Below, piece by piece: positions 23,287 to 35,954 of a DNA stretch of 64,000 nucleotides. Below the pieces are notes generated by a model, which saw only the letters and a program-made list of their open reading frames with translations, searched no databases and was not told where the DNA came from. Source of the DNA: Rhizophagus irregularis. Taxonomy: Eukaryota > Glomeromycota > Glomeromycetes > Glomerales > Glomeraceae. The translations under genes were made by a program, and so were the position numbers. The stretch is from positions 1,860,001 to 1,924,000 of the forward strand of contig NC_089440.1 in the NCBI RefSeq assembly GCF_026210795.1. The letters run 5' to 3'. Each line of letters begins with the position of its first letter. Positions within the stretch are counted from its first letter, which is position 1.

Positions 23287-25440
23287 ATAAGTTGATTTAA
23301 TTGTTTTAATAATTTTTTATAATTAAGACACGTTTTATCAAAATGTCCAATATGTTTATTTATCTTTTTTCTTTTTTTTCTTTTTCTTTTTTCTTTTTTC
23401 TTTTCTTTTCTTTTTTTGTTAAGTTCTTGTTCTTATGCTGTTAAAATTGACATATGAATATTTTTTTTCTTATATATATATATATTTCTTTCTTTTTTCC
23501 CTGTCAATTGTATATTTTTTTTTACGAATTATTATTTTTATATACTAAAATTATGTATTAAGTCTTTTGAATAATTTCTATTGCAATTTACGAGTTGTTC
23601 GTTCTAATGCTTCTTTACATCGAATTTTTAACAGGTTGTATTATTATTTTAGATGACCATTAATCTATTTACAAGTTTACAATTATAACATTATTAATGC
23701 TGGTGAATGTAATGATCAAAACCAAATATAATTCTGCCCAGTGTTGCGAGTATTCCCTCATTTTCGGTAATATGAATATATATAAATGAGAACATTTTAT
23801 GAAAAATTTTAAAAAAACTGATTTATGGATGGATGGTATTTTTATCTTAATTTCTAGAATTTTTGAAAACTAAAATCATTTAGGTAATCCATTTGTCCGA
23901 AAAAAAAAAAGATGCGAATTTATTCATTAATTTCATAAAAAAAAAATTGTAAATTATCATGAATTCTGATACTCTTTTTATTGTATAATTATTAATTACT
24001 ATATCCTCAATCAAACTTGTTTCTTAATATAATATTTATTTGTCTTTCAACCTTTTAATTTAAAAGTTTCTAAACTTTATATTACTGGTGACCGTTTATA
24101 TTCCTAAAACAGAAGTTCCGGTACTTGTACCAAATAATGTTCTATTCACATGCAAACAAGGAAAATATCCGATCCAGATTGTATTAATATCTATCTTTCA
24201 TAGTCCACAATATACATGGGGTTCAAGCCATACCGAAATATTACATCAATTCGGCGTAATACTATTTAACATAAAAATTTGGTGTAATAAATCTCACCAT
24301 TACGTCGCCTAAATGCCGAATCATCTGGAATAATTACGTTCCCATATATAAGTCTACAAGTCCCAAAGCCCAATCAAAAGATATGACAGTCAGTCTCACT
24401 ACAAACACGGCGATTTACAAGGGTAGTTGGTGTATTCAAGTTCCCGTTCAATAAAATAAAAACAATACAATTAACTTGTTTTAAAAAGCATTTTCCTATT
24501 TAACGCTTGCTATGTCTTGTAGTTAGTATTGAGTGTCTTTTTTGTAAATCACCAGCCGAAAATCGAAAATCTAAAATTTTTTGAGTGGCTCCCCAAAAGC
24601 TAATATCACAAATGATAGGTATATTGGTACAGTTTATCTTACCACGATACTTAATAACATTGAGGTTGAGGTATTATCAAAAGTGGTAAAAATGACAATT
24701 TGTTTTATCAGACAATTACGATCACGTGCTGTAAATCGAGCGAGAGACACTTACATCCTAGAACCAAGATAGACTAAAATATGCATTCGTACATATTAAT
24801 GCAAGAAGTTTAAAATAATCAAATCAAAAATATAACTATACATAGTCAACCGCCATGATATACAGTATACTGGCATTTTACCGATTTATCGATTTCATAT
24901 CTCTGGGGAAATGAGTTGACTCCTTATTCCAGATTTTCTTAACAACAGGCAGGCAGTGCTTACATATGCTTTTTCTGCGACGCAAAAAAAAAAATCAATA
25001 CTTCTGCATTACATCTTTTCAATCTTTTAATCACATCACATCACATTAGAATATATTATCAAATTTTTTATAATTGATCCATTACAGTTATATTAAAAAA
25101 TATATGGAGCAGCAAATAATCTTTGAAAGATCGAGCACGCACATACCTACATATTATATAATATTTTATTGAAAGATCCGATACAATATTATTGAATTTC
25201 TTAAATTGGAATTTTTTTTGCTGCATTTCCATTTCTTTTCACATCTTAGTTTCTTATAATTCTGCACTTTTATAATCAATTACAATTTATTTCATTGATA
25301 ATTACGTAATTATGTTGTCTTATTTCTGGATAATACATAAATTCGTTCATCAGTATATTAAAAAAAGAAAGTTTTTATTTATGCGAAAAAAAATGACTAA
25401 CAGGGTTTTGCATTAAGTCATAATAAATTTCCATTTAAAG
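23287..25440. other. Intergenic, pyrimidine-rich low complexity then nothing recognised
   Basis: 23340-23530 is a T/C-rich tract with a short (TA)n. The remaining sequence has chance ORFs up to 74 codons without protein character. Confidence 0.4.
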
Positions 25441-25800
25441 GATTTTAAACTACAGTAAGTCTTTTTGTTTATACCTTTTAACCTTTAAGAAAACCGGTTG
25501 ACAAACTCCAACCAACAAATGTGATTTTGTTTGTGACGACACAGCTTCACGGTAAAAGGTCGACTTAGAGAACCAGTGTCTCTTCTCCTGAGAAGATGAA
25601 AGAGAATTCAGCACCCTGACAATTCGAGAATTACATAACCCATCTAGCAACCTGGGGACGCGATCTACCGATCAGAACTCGTGTAATCACGACAGAAACA
25701 CAAGAAATGATATCATCTTGCATGAACTGCTGCCTGATTATGAAACGCAGAACTCCCGAGATGCGCCCTCGCTTCTGCATCTACTGAAGAATAAATAATG
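25441..25800. other. Relatively GC-rich island without an ORF
   Basis: About 350 bp are clearly less AT-rich than the surroundings and lack the homopolymer runs seen elsewhere. Neither strand has a convincing reading frame, splice structure or tRNA/rRNA pattern. It could be an unrecognised non-coding RNA, an old transposon piece or an exon of a diverged gene. Confidence 0.3.
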
Positions 25801-25928
25801 AGACAAACAGTAATATTTATGTGATTAATAGCTTTTTCGAAATTTACTTATGCTTTCATGCGATAATCTATGATCCTGATGATGTAATATACATATGGTC
25901 GCGCATAGAAAATTGCATGAAACGCGGA

Positions 25929-26022
25929 GGGAGTGTATGAGGGAATGTATGAGGGAGTGTATGAGGGAGTGTATGAGGGAGTGTATGAGGGAGTGTATGA
26001 GGGATTGTATGAGGGATTGTAT
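25929..26022. repeat. 12-bp minisatellite, nearly eight copies
   Basis: The unit GAGGGAGTGTAT is repeated about 7.8 times with a few single-base variants (GAGGGAATGTAT, GAGGGATTGTAT). It stays open on both strands because 12 is a multiple of three, which produces MREC or YTPS repeat ORFs; these are artefacts. Confidence 0.9.
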
Positions 26023-28694
26023 ACTAGAAAGCCATGATAAATTACTTTTATCATCGGAAAATCTTTATTATGCCACAGTAATCGTAAAGCTGAAGAGTGG
26101 GCAAAATCGAGAGAGTCTCAATGTTTCATATTAAGATTAATGTAGCCAAAGAATCAATCACTAAGTCGTTAAAGGGAAAATCGAAAAAAACGAACCGAAA
26201 AAAAAAGAAAAAGAATAAAAATTAAACACTACTGTGCAAATAATTAAATATAATCATTACGTAAAAAAATCAAAATAATATAAATTACCAATAATACCAT
26301 ATTCATGATTGATAATATCAAATCGTGATTGATAATGATATCTACAGTATTCTTTAATATCTAAATATTCTAAAAAATTTTAAATGTTAAAAAAGGATAA
26401 TTTGGAAAAGTACATTATTTCTCTTTGTTTTAGATAATATTCATATGATGATAATATTAACTTCTTATTATACTTTTCCTATTATACTTTTTAATTAAAT
26501 AATATGTCAACTTTACCTCGTAATTTTGTTTAAAGTGAAAATAGAAAGAATAGAAAGAATCAAAGAAAAATGAGAAAATCTTAGAGAGATACCGATGATC
26601 GCATGCAAATAGTTGCAATCTATATGAATCATATAATTGGAATTATAGATTATCGAATTTCCATAATAATGGTAGTGTCCTCTTTTTTACATTCACTGTT
26701 TTGTTTCTCAAAATGACAGTAGAAGAGTTTTTTGAACGAATGAAATTAATGTTTTCTCAATAAAATGGAATTAAAAAACGACACAATAATCTATTGACTA
26801 AAAATACATGAATGTAAAGTTGAAAAAATAATAAATAATATCAATAAACAAATGTTGTGAATGTTGTGAAAGTGAAATTAAATGAATGCAAAAATAGTGA
26901 ATTTATAATTATATCAAAGATTATTTATTAGGGGTTCACTATCGAATACTCATATTTTATAAAAAGTTAAAATGATGTTACAATTTCTGTATAAAAAAAA
27001 ATAATTGGGGAAAAAAAAAATTTCGAATATAATCTCATGACATTTATGATGTAATTGATTTGTTAATCATATCTATTTTAATGCCTAAATTGGAGAATCA
27101 TGTGATTTAATAATGACAATGGGACAAATGATTTTTAAATAACCCCATGCTTATACTGTACAGAATGCATTTTAATAACAAGCCTTAAATTAGAAGTATT
27201 GTATTTAAAAATATGATCTAATATTTCAAAATATTTCAAAATATCGTTATTTTTTTTTGTTTGTTTGTTTATATTTTGAATATATATTTCGTTATTATAA
27301 ATAAATAAACAAAAAAAAAAAAAAAATCAACCTATTAATAAAAAATTATGATAATTTCGGCCAGAATTTTTTTTAAAAAAAAATCGTAATTTTAAGAATA
27401 CAAATGTACTACAAATTTTTTTTTCTTGATAATCTTTTTTGATTATGCAATAACAAATTAGGAAACATTTTGGCACAAAAAAAAAAATAAAAAATAAAAA
27501 ATAAAAAAAATAAATAAATAAAATAAAAATAAAATCTTATTTTATCGATTGTTACACACTTTACACGAAAAAAGAAAAATAAAAAAAATTTAAAAATAAA
27601 ATAAAATAAAATAAAATTATTTAACGTTACAAATTTTAAAATTCAAAAAATCCTTTACGTGCGTGCGCCTTAATTGTGCTTATTTCTAAATTTGGGATTA
27701 TTGTCCGTGATGAAATAACTCACAGATATTTCTCTCTTCCCTTTTTTTTCCCTCGTGATATATCATCTTCAAACTTTAAAAGAACTTTGGTCTATCCCTT
27801 GTCTGACTAATGAATGCTTTTTATTAACCAAAAAAATAAAGAAAGAAAAATAAAAAGCCTAAACCTTAATTTTTTTACAATAAAATATGTTTCACAACGG
27901 CTGACATGTTTCAAATAACGAATGTGTTACTTATATGTTATCTTATAACCTAAAAAATTAAATTAAACCTTTTTTAATAATAAAAAGAATTGAGATAATT
28001 GATTGGATAAAAATTCTTTGGCTGCCTAGCCAGCTTGGCCGAACTGGCGTAAAAATTGATCATTGTATTAAAAGAAAAAAAATGTTTTAACATGTGAAAG
28101 AATTTATAATTCATTGCATTGCATATAAAGAAAATTTCTTTCTTTTTGAACAATTAAAAATAAATTTTAAATAGTTTCGAAGGTACTTAATCTCACATAC
28201 ATAATAAGTTTATAAATTCACGTGATAATATTTTTTTTTTTTTAAAAAAAAAAGAGAACTTTACTTACCAAATAGGAATTTATTCAGTGGGGATAATTTT
28301 TTTAGTGGGGTAGGTACATTCATAGAATACACTTTAGTACTTTTTAACTAAAAATTGAATAATGATGATTGGTGGGAAGATTGATACCGATTTTATTGAG
28401 GAGGTAATCAAAATAGTTTCAAAGAAATAAAAGAAATGAAAAGAAAAAGAAAAGAAAAAGAAAAGAAAGAACGGTGGCTGATTTTCTGGGATAATCTACC
28501 GTAGTAATTTTACCACTTTACCAATTTAAAGGAAAAAAAAATAAAGAACAATGAACATAACCGACAATGGGATTATAATATGACGAAATTTTCCACGTAA
28601 AGTTTAGTGAAAAAATGAGTAAAAGATTGACCCCAAAATAAGGTTCAAAATTTCCAATAACCATTTTATTGGATATACATTATTAATTATTACA

Positions 28695-28726
<32 letters not shown>

Positions 28727-29424
28727 TTTTATACTTGAATAAAAAAAGTAAATTTCTATTAAATCACCTCCACTAAATGAAAAAGAAAAAAGTTTATTAT
28801 ATAATCAAAACGCGCGTCAAAATCATCCGCATCACCCGCATTACATGACATAATTGATAAGGCAAAATTGCATTCTTTATTTTTTTATCATATGAAACTT
28901 TTTCACTTATAGAACAATAAGGACTTTTCTTGAAAATTTCTTTGATATTAAAAAGTAAAAAATTATACAAATTAGGAAATATCATTCATTATCTAGGTGG
29001 AAAAAATATCGCCTAGAATAATTGATTTTTTTACGTAATAATTGAAATAGCCCAAAATACTAGCCAAAATACCATTTTGCAATTAAGTTTAAACAAAGAA
29101 TTTTTTTCGCGTTATTTAAAATAAAAATGATTGGTTGAATATAATACAAAAGGTTATAACTGATATTATCATGATAATAACAAATCAAATTATGAGGATC
29201 TTTTGTTTACTCAAAGAAAAAATATATTAAATGTTGTGAAATGTTGTGATATTTAATACTATTAATCCTCTTTCCGATTCGATGAAATTTTTTTCAATTG
29301 TTTGCTGTAAAAGAAAAATACAATTTTTCTTTGAATATGGAAAATGAAGAAGTGGGGCTGAAACTTATTTACAAACGTACACATGAAAAAAAAAAAGTCT
29401 CCTGTTCTTCATTTCTTTTCTCAC

Positions 29425-29469
<45 letters not shown>

Positions 29470-31552
29470 TATTATTATTATGTGAGGTTAAAAAACGTTT
29501 GTATTTTTTTTTAGTACACGTTTTTTATTCTATGGTTCTCCAGTTAAAATTTATTCACTCGTGTTCGGCTACGTTTGTGAATAATAATAAATGATCATTC
29601 AATTGACAGGTTTGACAACCTGTTTATAATGATCTCATGATATTATATTATCGCCTAGATTTTCCCTGATATTCTGCAAATACTTGATATATTATTATTT
29701 TGATGCATGTGTCAAAAAAAAAAATTTTTTTTTTTTTTTTTTCTTTTGAATGATTTCATTGTTTACCCACTTACCTGTTTACCTGTTTATCTCGTTTATA
29801 ACATGCTGTTCGACAAGTTTGAATTAAAATATTATTCGTCAAGTTTATCAATTTTAAAATCTAATATTAAATAAATAAACATTTACTAGTGTTAACTCCG
29901 AAAGATGCTTTATTTAGTAATCAATTAAATAATCAATTATTTTAACGGATTATTCTCAACCTTTTTTTTATAATTTACAATTAATCGATACAAGTATTAG
30001 TCTGATTTTTAAGTATAAAGTAAAATAATGTTTCCATTGTGTACGTACAACTTGAAAGTAAACTTATTTATCACACATTTACATATCCAAGGAATGACAA
30101 ATGATGCAATATTACATTTTTTTCATCGTGTAGGTTATTAGGTAAAAATTATGAGATCTTCATCATAATGAAGACTTTTTTATTTTTTTTTATCATCAAA
30201 AGTGGAGAAGAAAATTTTGTGGGGTTTTATTACAGAAAGATAAGAAAGGGGTATTAATTACTTATTATTAATCGTCGTTTATGAACATTACTCCTAATTT
30301 TTAACACAATGTTCAGTATTACGAATTATTAAACTATTAAATTCTTATTAATATACTATTAATATACTATTAAATATATTATTAAATATATTATTAAACT
30401 TTTATTAAACTTTTATTAAACTTTTGTTAAACTTTTATTAAACTTTTATTAAACTACTATTAAACTACTATTAAACTACTATTAAACTCCAAACTACTAT
30501 TAATCCAATATTAAACCTTCCATTAAACTATTATTAAACTTTAAATTACTCTCAATTACTCAATTACTCAATCACTCAATCACTCAATCACTCAATTGAT
30601 TTCAATTTACTCTCATTTACCGACACCTTGGGATTCCATTGTTCTCAGTAAAAAAATCTTTTTTTGGTGAAATCTGTGGCTTATAACAATAGTTTACCAA
30701 TCTGTATTGTTTCTGGTTTTAGAGTAATGACAGATGTCTAAAATTTCTATTAATCTTAGGTTTATCTTGGTAACTCTACTTTCTATAAACGCTTTTTTTC
30801 TATTGTGTAAGATTAACAATGGTGTAACAGATTTACTTTGATGTCTAGATTTAGCGCATCGTCGTTTTTTTTTCTTTTTTTCTTTTCTTTTCAATAAAAA
30901 AAACAATGATTATTTTAATATATTTTATTACGCGCTTTTGCATACATAGTGTACATACATACATATTCTACATATCCATATAAAAATTAACTTCCTACTT
31001 CTTCTTCTTTTCTTTAAGCTATTTTAACATTACACAACATCATGATGTATGCATTCTTCAAAAAAGTTTCTTGCATGCATTTTTTTTTTCTTTCTCTTCT
31101 CTTCTCTCTTTATTAACACCCTCTTCTCCCTCTCTTTAATCACAGTCATTCCTTTCTCTTTTTTTTTTTTTTTTTTTTTAATGTAATGTAATCACACCCA
31201 TGATTTACCATCAATTACCACTACTATAATATATAAAAAAAAAATTTTTTTTTTTCACATTAACTTTTTTTGAATTTCCCGAAAATAAATAAAATGACCG
31301 AATTTTAGACCGATTAAAAAAATTTTTTTTTTTGTACTTCACACATTTCATATAAAAATACTTGGTTGAAAAAGAAAAAAATTCATCTTTACATTTTAAT
31401 TGTTATCAGTACACGAGGATTTTCATATCCACCCGTTCTCCCTTCTTTACGACCTCCCCCCATTCTCCGTTTCCCTTTTTTTCTCATTTTTTTTTAAATT
31501 TTTCATCATCTCTAAAAAAAACAATTATAATAATTTAACAATACTTACAATA
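26023..31552. other. Long intergenic region with microsatellites
   Basis: 5.5 kb of AT-rich DNA. It contains A-rich tracts (27470-27620), (TTA)n at about 28697-28727, the AAT hairpin array listed separately, degenerate TATTAAAC / CACTCAAT short-unit repeats (30340-30600) and a pyrimidine-rich stretch (31080-31190) that may be promoter DNA of the HMG gene. No gene is supported. Confidence 0.45.
29420..29486. repeat. (AAT)n microsatellite with palindromic ends
   Basis: An AAT tract of about 14 units is bounded by CTCACATAATAATAATA on the left and its exact reverse complement on the right, so the tract can fold back on itself. Confidence 0.8.
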
Positions 31553-32590
31553 ATGGGGTCTACAAAGTCTATTAGGTATGAAGTTCTCGTGTATCCAACA
31601 CCATCCTCTTCCCCCGCTTTTAAAGAGCACCAACATCAACCATCAACCTCTCCCCTTTTGCCTAATGATGTTACTTCCTCCAATCATTCGGCTTCAGCAT
31701 TATTTGAGACTAAAGTACAAAGGTTCGCGTGTGATAGGGAAAACATGCAACAATATTGGATACCGGAAGGTTTTCACCCGGTTTTAATTCCCCGTGCTTA
31801 CCTTACAAATAATAGTCTTGTTAATAACAATAATAATAATTCTAGACAACAAACTGGTGATTTTATTCAGTTAAGGTCAAGAATTAATAATAATGATAAT
31901 ATTAATGACATTGAATTAAGAAGAAGAAGAAGAAATGCTAATGATATTTTCTCTTCATGTAATAATAATGGTGGAATTACAAAGAAAAAACGTCGTAGTG
32001 ATGTTAATAGACGTATTTTAAGTCAATCTTCCCCAACTGTAAATATTAATCATCCCCTTATATATAGACAAAAAGTTAAAGAAAGAATTACCGCTATTCG
32101 TAATTCTGCTGTAAAAATATCTTCAAATTCTAGTTTAAAAAATAACAATAGTAACAATATCATCACTGACAAAAGTTCCCCTTCAATTATTATTGGTCAA
32201 ATGTGGAAAGATGAACCTGAAAATATTAAAAAACATTATGAAAGATTAGCAATTAGAAAGAAGATCGCTCAAGTTTTGGCCTTTGAAAAAAAATTTTCTT
32301 CTCTTAATTCTGGTACACGTTCAACTACAATTAATTCACGTCGTCTCCACGTGAACCCTACTACTTGTTCTAATCATAATACTGGTACTTCCTGCCGGTA
32401 TAACGTCCACAGTAATGCTATAAAAGGAGTGGATGCTGTTGATTGTGATAACGTCGTTCATCATAATGTTGATAGTTCTTCCTCGCCAAACAATTTTAAT
32501 GATAGCAACAGACCTATGCCGGATTGGATGACACGTTCCGACGATGAAGATGACGAGAATAGTAGTGATATTGATCTAGTTGCTTATTAA
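31553..32590 (+). CDS. Divergent HMG-box protein
   Basis: A single-exon frame from ATG 31553 gives 345 residues. The larger frame starting at 31400 adds a Phe/Ser-rich translation of pyrimidine-rich upstream DNA and is not preferred. The protein is Asn/Ser-rich with an ELRRRRRNAND basic patch and a KKKRRSDVNRR NLS-like segment. Residues about 210-295 resemble a MATA-type HMG box. IIIGQMWKDEPENIKKHYER followed by LAIRKKI fits helices 2-3 (consensus IS..LG.MWK.EP..VK..Y..LA), and NHPLIYRQKVKERI could be helix 1, with an Asn/Ser-rich insertion between them. The tail is acidic and Ser-rich (DDEDDENSSDIDL). HMG-box genes are expanded in arbuscular mycorrhizal fungi; DNA binding is inferred from the helix 2-3 match. 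The Asn runs come from AAT/AAC microsatellites inside the gene. Confidence 0.75.
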   Translation: MGSTKSIRYEVLVYPTPSSSPAFKEHQHQPSTSPLLPNDVTSSNHSASALFETKVQRFACDRENMQQYWIPEGFHPVLIPRAYLTNNSLVNNNNNNSRQQTGDFIQLRSRINNNDNINDIELRRRRRNANDIFSSCNNNGGITKKKRRSDVNRRILSQSSPTVNINHPLIYRQKVKERITAIRNSAVKISSNSSLKNNNSNNIITDKSSPSIIIGQMWKDEPENIKKHYERLAIRKKIAQVLAFEKKFSSLNSGTRSTTINSRRLHVNPTTCSNHNTGTSCRYNVHSNAIKGVDAVDCDNVVHHNVDSSSSPNNFNDSNRPMPDWMTRSDDEDDENSSDIDLVAY

Positions 32591-35500
32591 AAAACCATAA
32601 CGAAACGAAAACGAAAACGTACCGCACGTGTTCATTAGTAACAATATGATAAAAATAAAAAAATAAATACTTTAATAGTATTTTTTTTTCACGTTTCGAT
32701 TCTTATTTCATAACGAAGCATTCATCGAAAAAAAAAACAACGAAAACTTTTTTTTTTTACGCCAAACATTTGTACATATCTTTATATTATTTTCAAAAAA
32801 ACATTTTTTTATTCTACGTTAGATTTACGTTAGATATAATTATTTTTATTTTATGAATTATTAAAATTTTCGGAAATCGAAAAGAAAAAAAAACGATCCT
32901 TTTTTTTGTTAGAGTAACTTTTTTACCTTAAAAAAAATCTTTTCAAGAAAAAAAAAAATTATTAAGGAAATTTTTCCTTTGTACGAAAGAAGTTTATCTT
33001 TTTTTGTATTAAAAGGTATCCCTTTTAATTTTTTTCGTTTAATATAGTGCCGCAAAATTATAAAAAAAAAAAAATTATAACCAAGTTTTAACACATATAG
33101 ATTTTCTTTGTAAATTTTTTATTCGTATATATATAATTTTTCTACATACTCTGTACATAATATAGCTTTTTTTCCTTTTAAACTTTTTTTTTTTCGATTT
33201 ATTTTTTATATACATAAGTTTCATATATTTTAAAAAAAAAATTTAAATTTTCTTTAAAAAAAAAAAAATCCTCAAGAAAAAAATAATTCTCCCTGTGGGA
33301 GGGGGGGAAAAGAAAAAAATAACAAATTTATATCTCAAAAAACAAAATTATTAACAAAAAAATTTTTTTATAAAAAAAAAGAGAAGACGGGAGAGTAAAT
33401 ATTATTACTATTATACAAAAAAAAAAAATTTATTTTCTTATTTTTATTTTTTATTCTTTTATTCTTTATATATTTTTTCTTTTTTCTTTTTTGTGAAAAG
33501 AAAATGATTATATATATATATATATATTTTTCCTTTTTTTTCATGTTTTTTTTATATTTTTCTACCCTTTTTTTTATTTTCAATTTTTTTTCGCGAAAAA
33601 AAATTATAATTTCGATAATTTTTTTTTTCGTCTTTTTCAAAAAAAAAAAAAGGATTTAGGGATTTTTTTCGAGACACGAAGGAATTTCTTCTTTTTTCTT
33701 TTTTTTTTATTATTATGTTTATATATATTATATAAAATTTTTGCTATATATATACTCTGTACATTAAAAAAAAATTATATTATTCTTTTCACATATCCTT
33801 TTTTTCTTTTATATATATATATTTTTTTACAAAAAAATTAGAAATTTTTTTTTAAAATTTTTTCTCTGAATTTACAATATTCTCTTTATATATTTTTCTT
33901 TTTTTTCTTCTAAACTTAAAAAAAAAAAAATAAAAACCTTACCAAAAAACTCTAAAAAAAAAAACTTGATATTTTTTTTTAAAAGTGATTTTATAAAAAT
34001 GTAAAATGTTGAATGAATAAGTAAAATCTATAAAAGTACTAAAAAAAAAATTTTTTTTTTTTTTTTTTGTAGACGCGTAACATTGTGTGTAACTTTGTAA
34101 CTTTATATAATACTTTTTTTTGATTTTCGGGATTGTCGGAAGATCAAAAAAGCGTGAAACTTTTTTTTTTTTATAAAAAGTTAAAACGTTGAAGAACATT
34201 TGTTTGTTCCGGAGATCCTAGGAACAATGCGAGAAAAATTTTATTATTTTTTTATAATTTACTAATATTTATTTTAAAATTTTTTTTTTTTTTTTTTTTC
34301 TGCGAGATTTTAGAAATCAATTTTCTTTTTCCTGTACAGACAGACAGTACAGTAAGTATTCAATATAATTTCAACGCAAAAAAATTTTTTTTTTTTGAAA
34401 ATAGCCTTTTCATTTTTATATTAATATCCTATTCTATTTTTTAACATTTTATAACAACCTCCGATAAAAATTATCACGTATGCAGTAGTTCCGCAGTGAA
34501 ATCTAATTTACAAAGAAAAAAAAAAAATTTAAAAAAAATTTATGCACGCTCCAACGGAAAAAAAAAATTACAGTGATCATGCATATTTAAAATTTTATCT
34601 CAATTATTGTTATTAAACATATTATATTGATCGGATAAAATGATTCGGATAAAATGATTCGGAAAAATAGTACATAATAACCGTACAGTCTGTACTGTAT
34701 GTCGGATGAATCTCATTTTCTTTTTTGTAGATTCGATATTTTCTGTATCAACAAAAGCTGATACTCCTACGCATATACAGTGCATATACTGTGAATTTTA
34801 TATGCATGTACAGTACTATATTTAAAAAAGTGGATTTTTTGAAGAACGGCCCGTCGCCGAAAATTTGGTCATGTGATTTTTGATTATCATATCAAAAGTA
34901 TATGGGTATCTGAGAAGAGAGATGGATGACAAATATTTAGCATGGTAGATTATGATTATTTATTTTATTCTAACGCTTATTTGTACGCCGTTTATCAAAT
35001 ATGGACTTTATAAAGTTATTCCCTAGATTTTGACTTGAAAAAGTCAAATAGATAAAAAACTTAAAAGTTGACTGTTTCAAGATATTCCCATTAGATATGC
35101 TAAAGCTTAAGATCTTTGATGAAATGACCGTTTTACAGTATATAATTTATATATAAGACAGTGACATTTTCACTTTGATTTAGGCAAAAAACAAGAAAAT
35201 TAATCAAAAAATAATTTGGTGAATTTTCTTAAATTGAAAACATTTTTTTTTCAAATGATAATGTGAATTACAAAAAGAAAAAATTTTTTGATAATTTATA
35301 TATATTATAATTTTTTCTTTGTTGACGTGTAAATGTTGTAATGTGTAACTTGCATTTGCATTTGGATTTTTGGGAGATCAAAAAAAGCGTGGACCCTTTT
35401 TTTCTCAAAGTTAAACATTTCCATTCGTGCAGGTATTTAAATTTCACTTGTTTTTTAATGTGATTTTAGCTCTGTTAAGAAATTCTTTTATTTTAAATTT

Positions 35501-35954
35501 TTTTTATTTCCCCTCCCGAACATGCTTCTTTACATTTCGTTTTTTATCACACAGATTAGTGGATCTTAAAAATATATTCCGTTAATTCTGCCGTGAAATT
35601 GATTTCATTAATTTTATAATAAAAAATATTTATGAATTTTGTTAAAATAATTAAAGTTGAATTTCTTATTTTCTACGTACCTGCACAAATATTGTATATA
35701 AATAAGCGACGATATTAGAAAATTCTGTTCTCAGAATAAGCAGTATTAATAACTTCTTAATTCGATCCAACCTTAACCCAAAGTAATCCTGCATACCCTT
35801 ATTAAAGAAAGAACAATTGTAAATAATATCTTGAAAAGGTGCACTAACTCTTGTAATTTTTTACATGATACATCTTACATCTTTATTTTATTTTAAAAAA
35901 ATCTTATTAATAAGCAGTAATATAATTAGTACAAAAATCTAAACTCTCTTTTTA
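32591..35954. other. Homopolymer-rich intergenic region
   Basis: Dense A and T runs, (TA)n near 33508-33528 and many short poly-A/poly-T hairpin-like pairs fill 32.6-34.4 kb. The DNA becomes more ordinary but still non-coding up to the ELP4 stop codon. Chance ORFs here are Lys/Phe/Ile-only. Confidence 0.5.

Noticed and set aside
25848-26134. Repeat-containing ORFs on both strands (MREC and YTPS repeats)
   Set aside because: They result from a 12-bp minisatellite that has no stop in several frames; no flanking protein-like sequence.
31400-31552. In-frame N-terminal extension of the HMG gene
   Set aside because: It translates a T/C-rich promoter-like stretch into a Phe/Ser/Pro-only segment; the ATG at 31553 gives a normal start.
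33368-34199. Lys/Phe/Ile-rich ORFs
   Set aside because: They are translations of homopolymer A and T tracts with no domain or codon structure.
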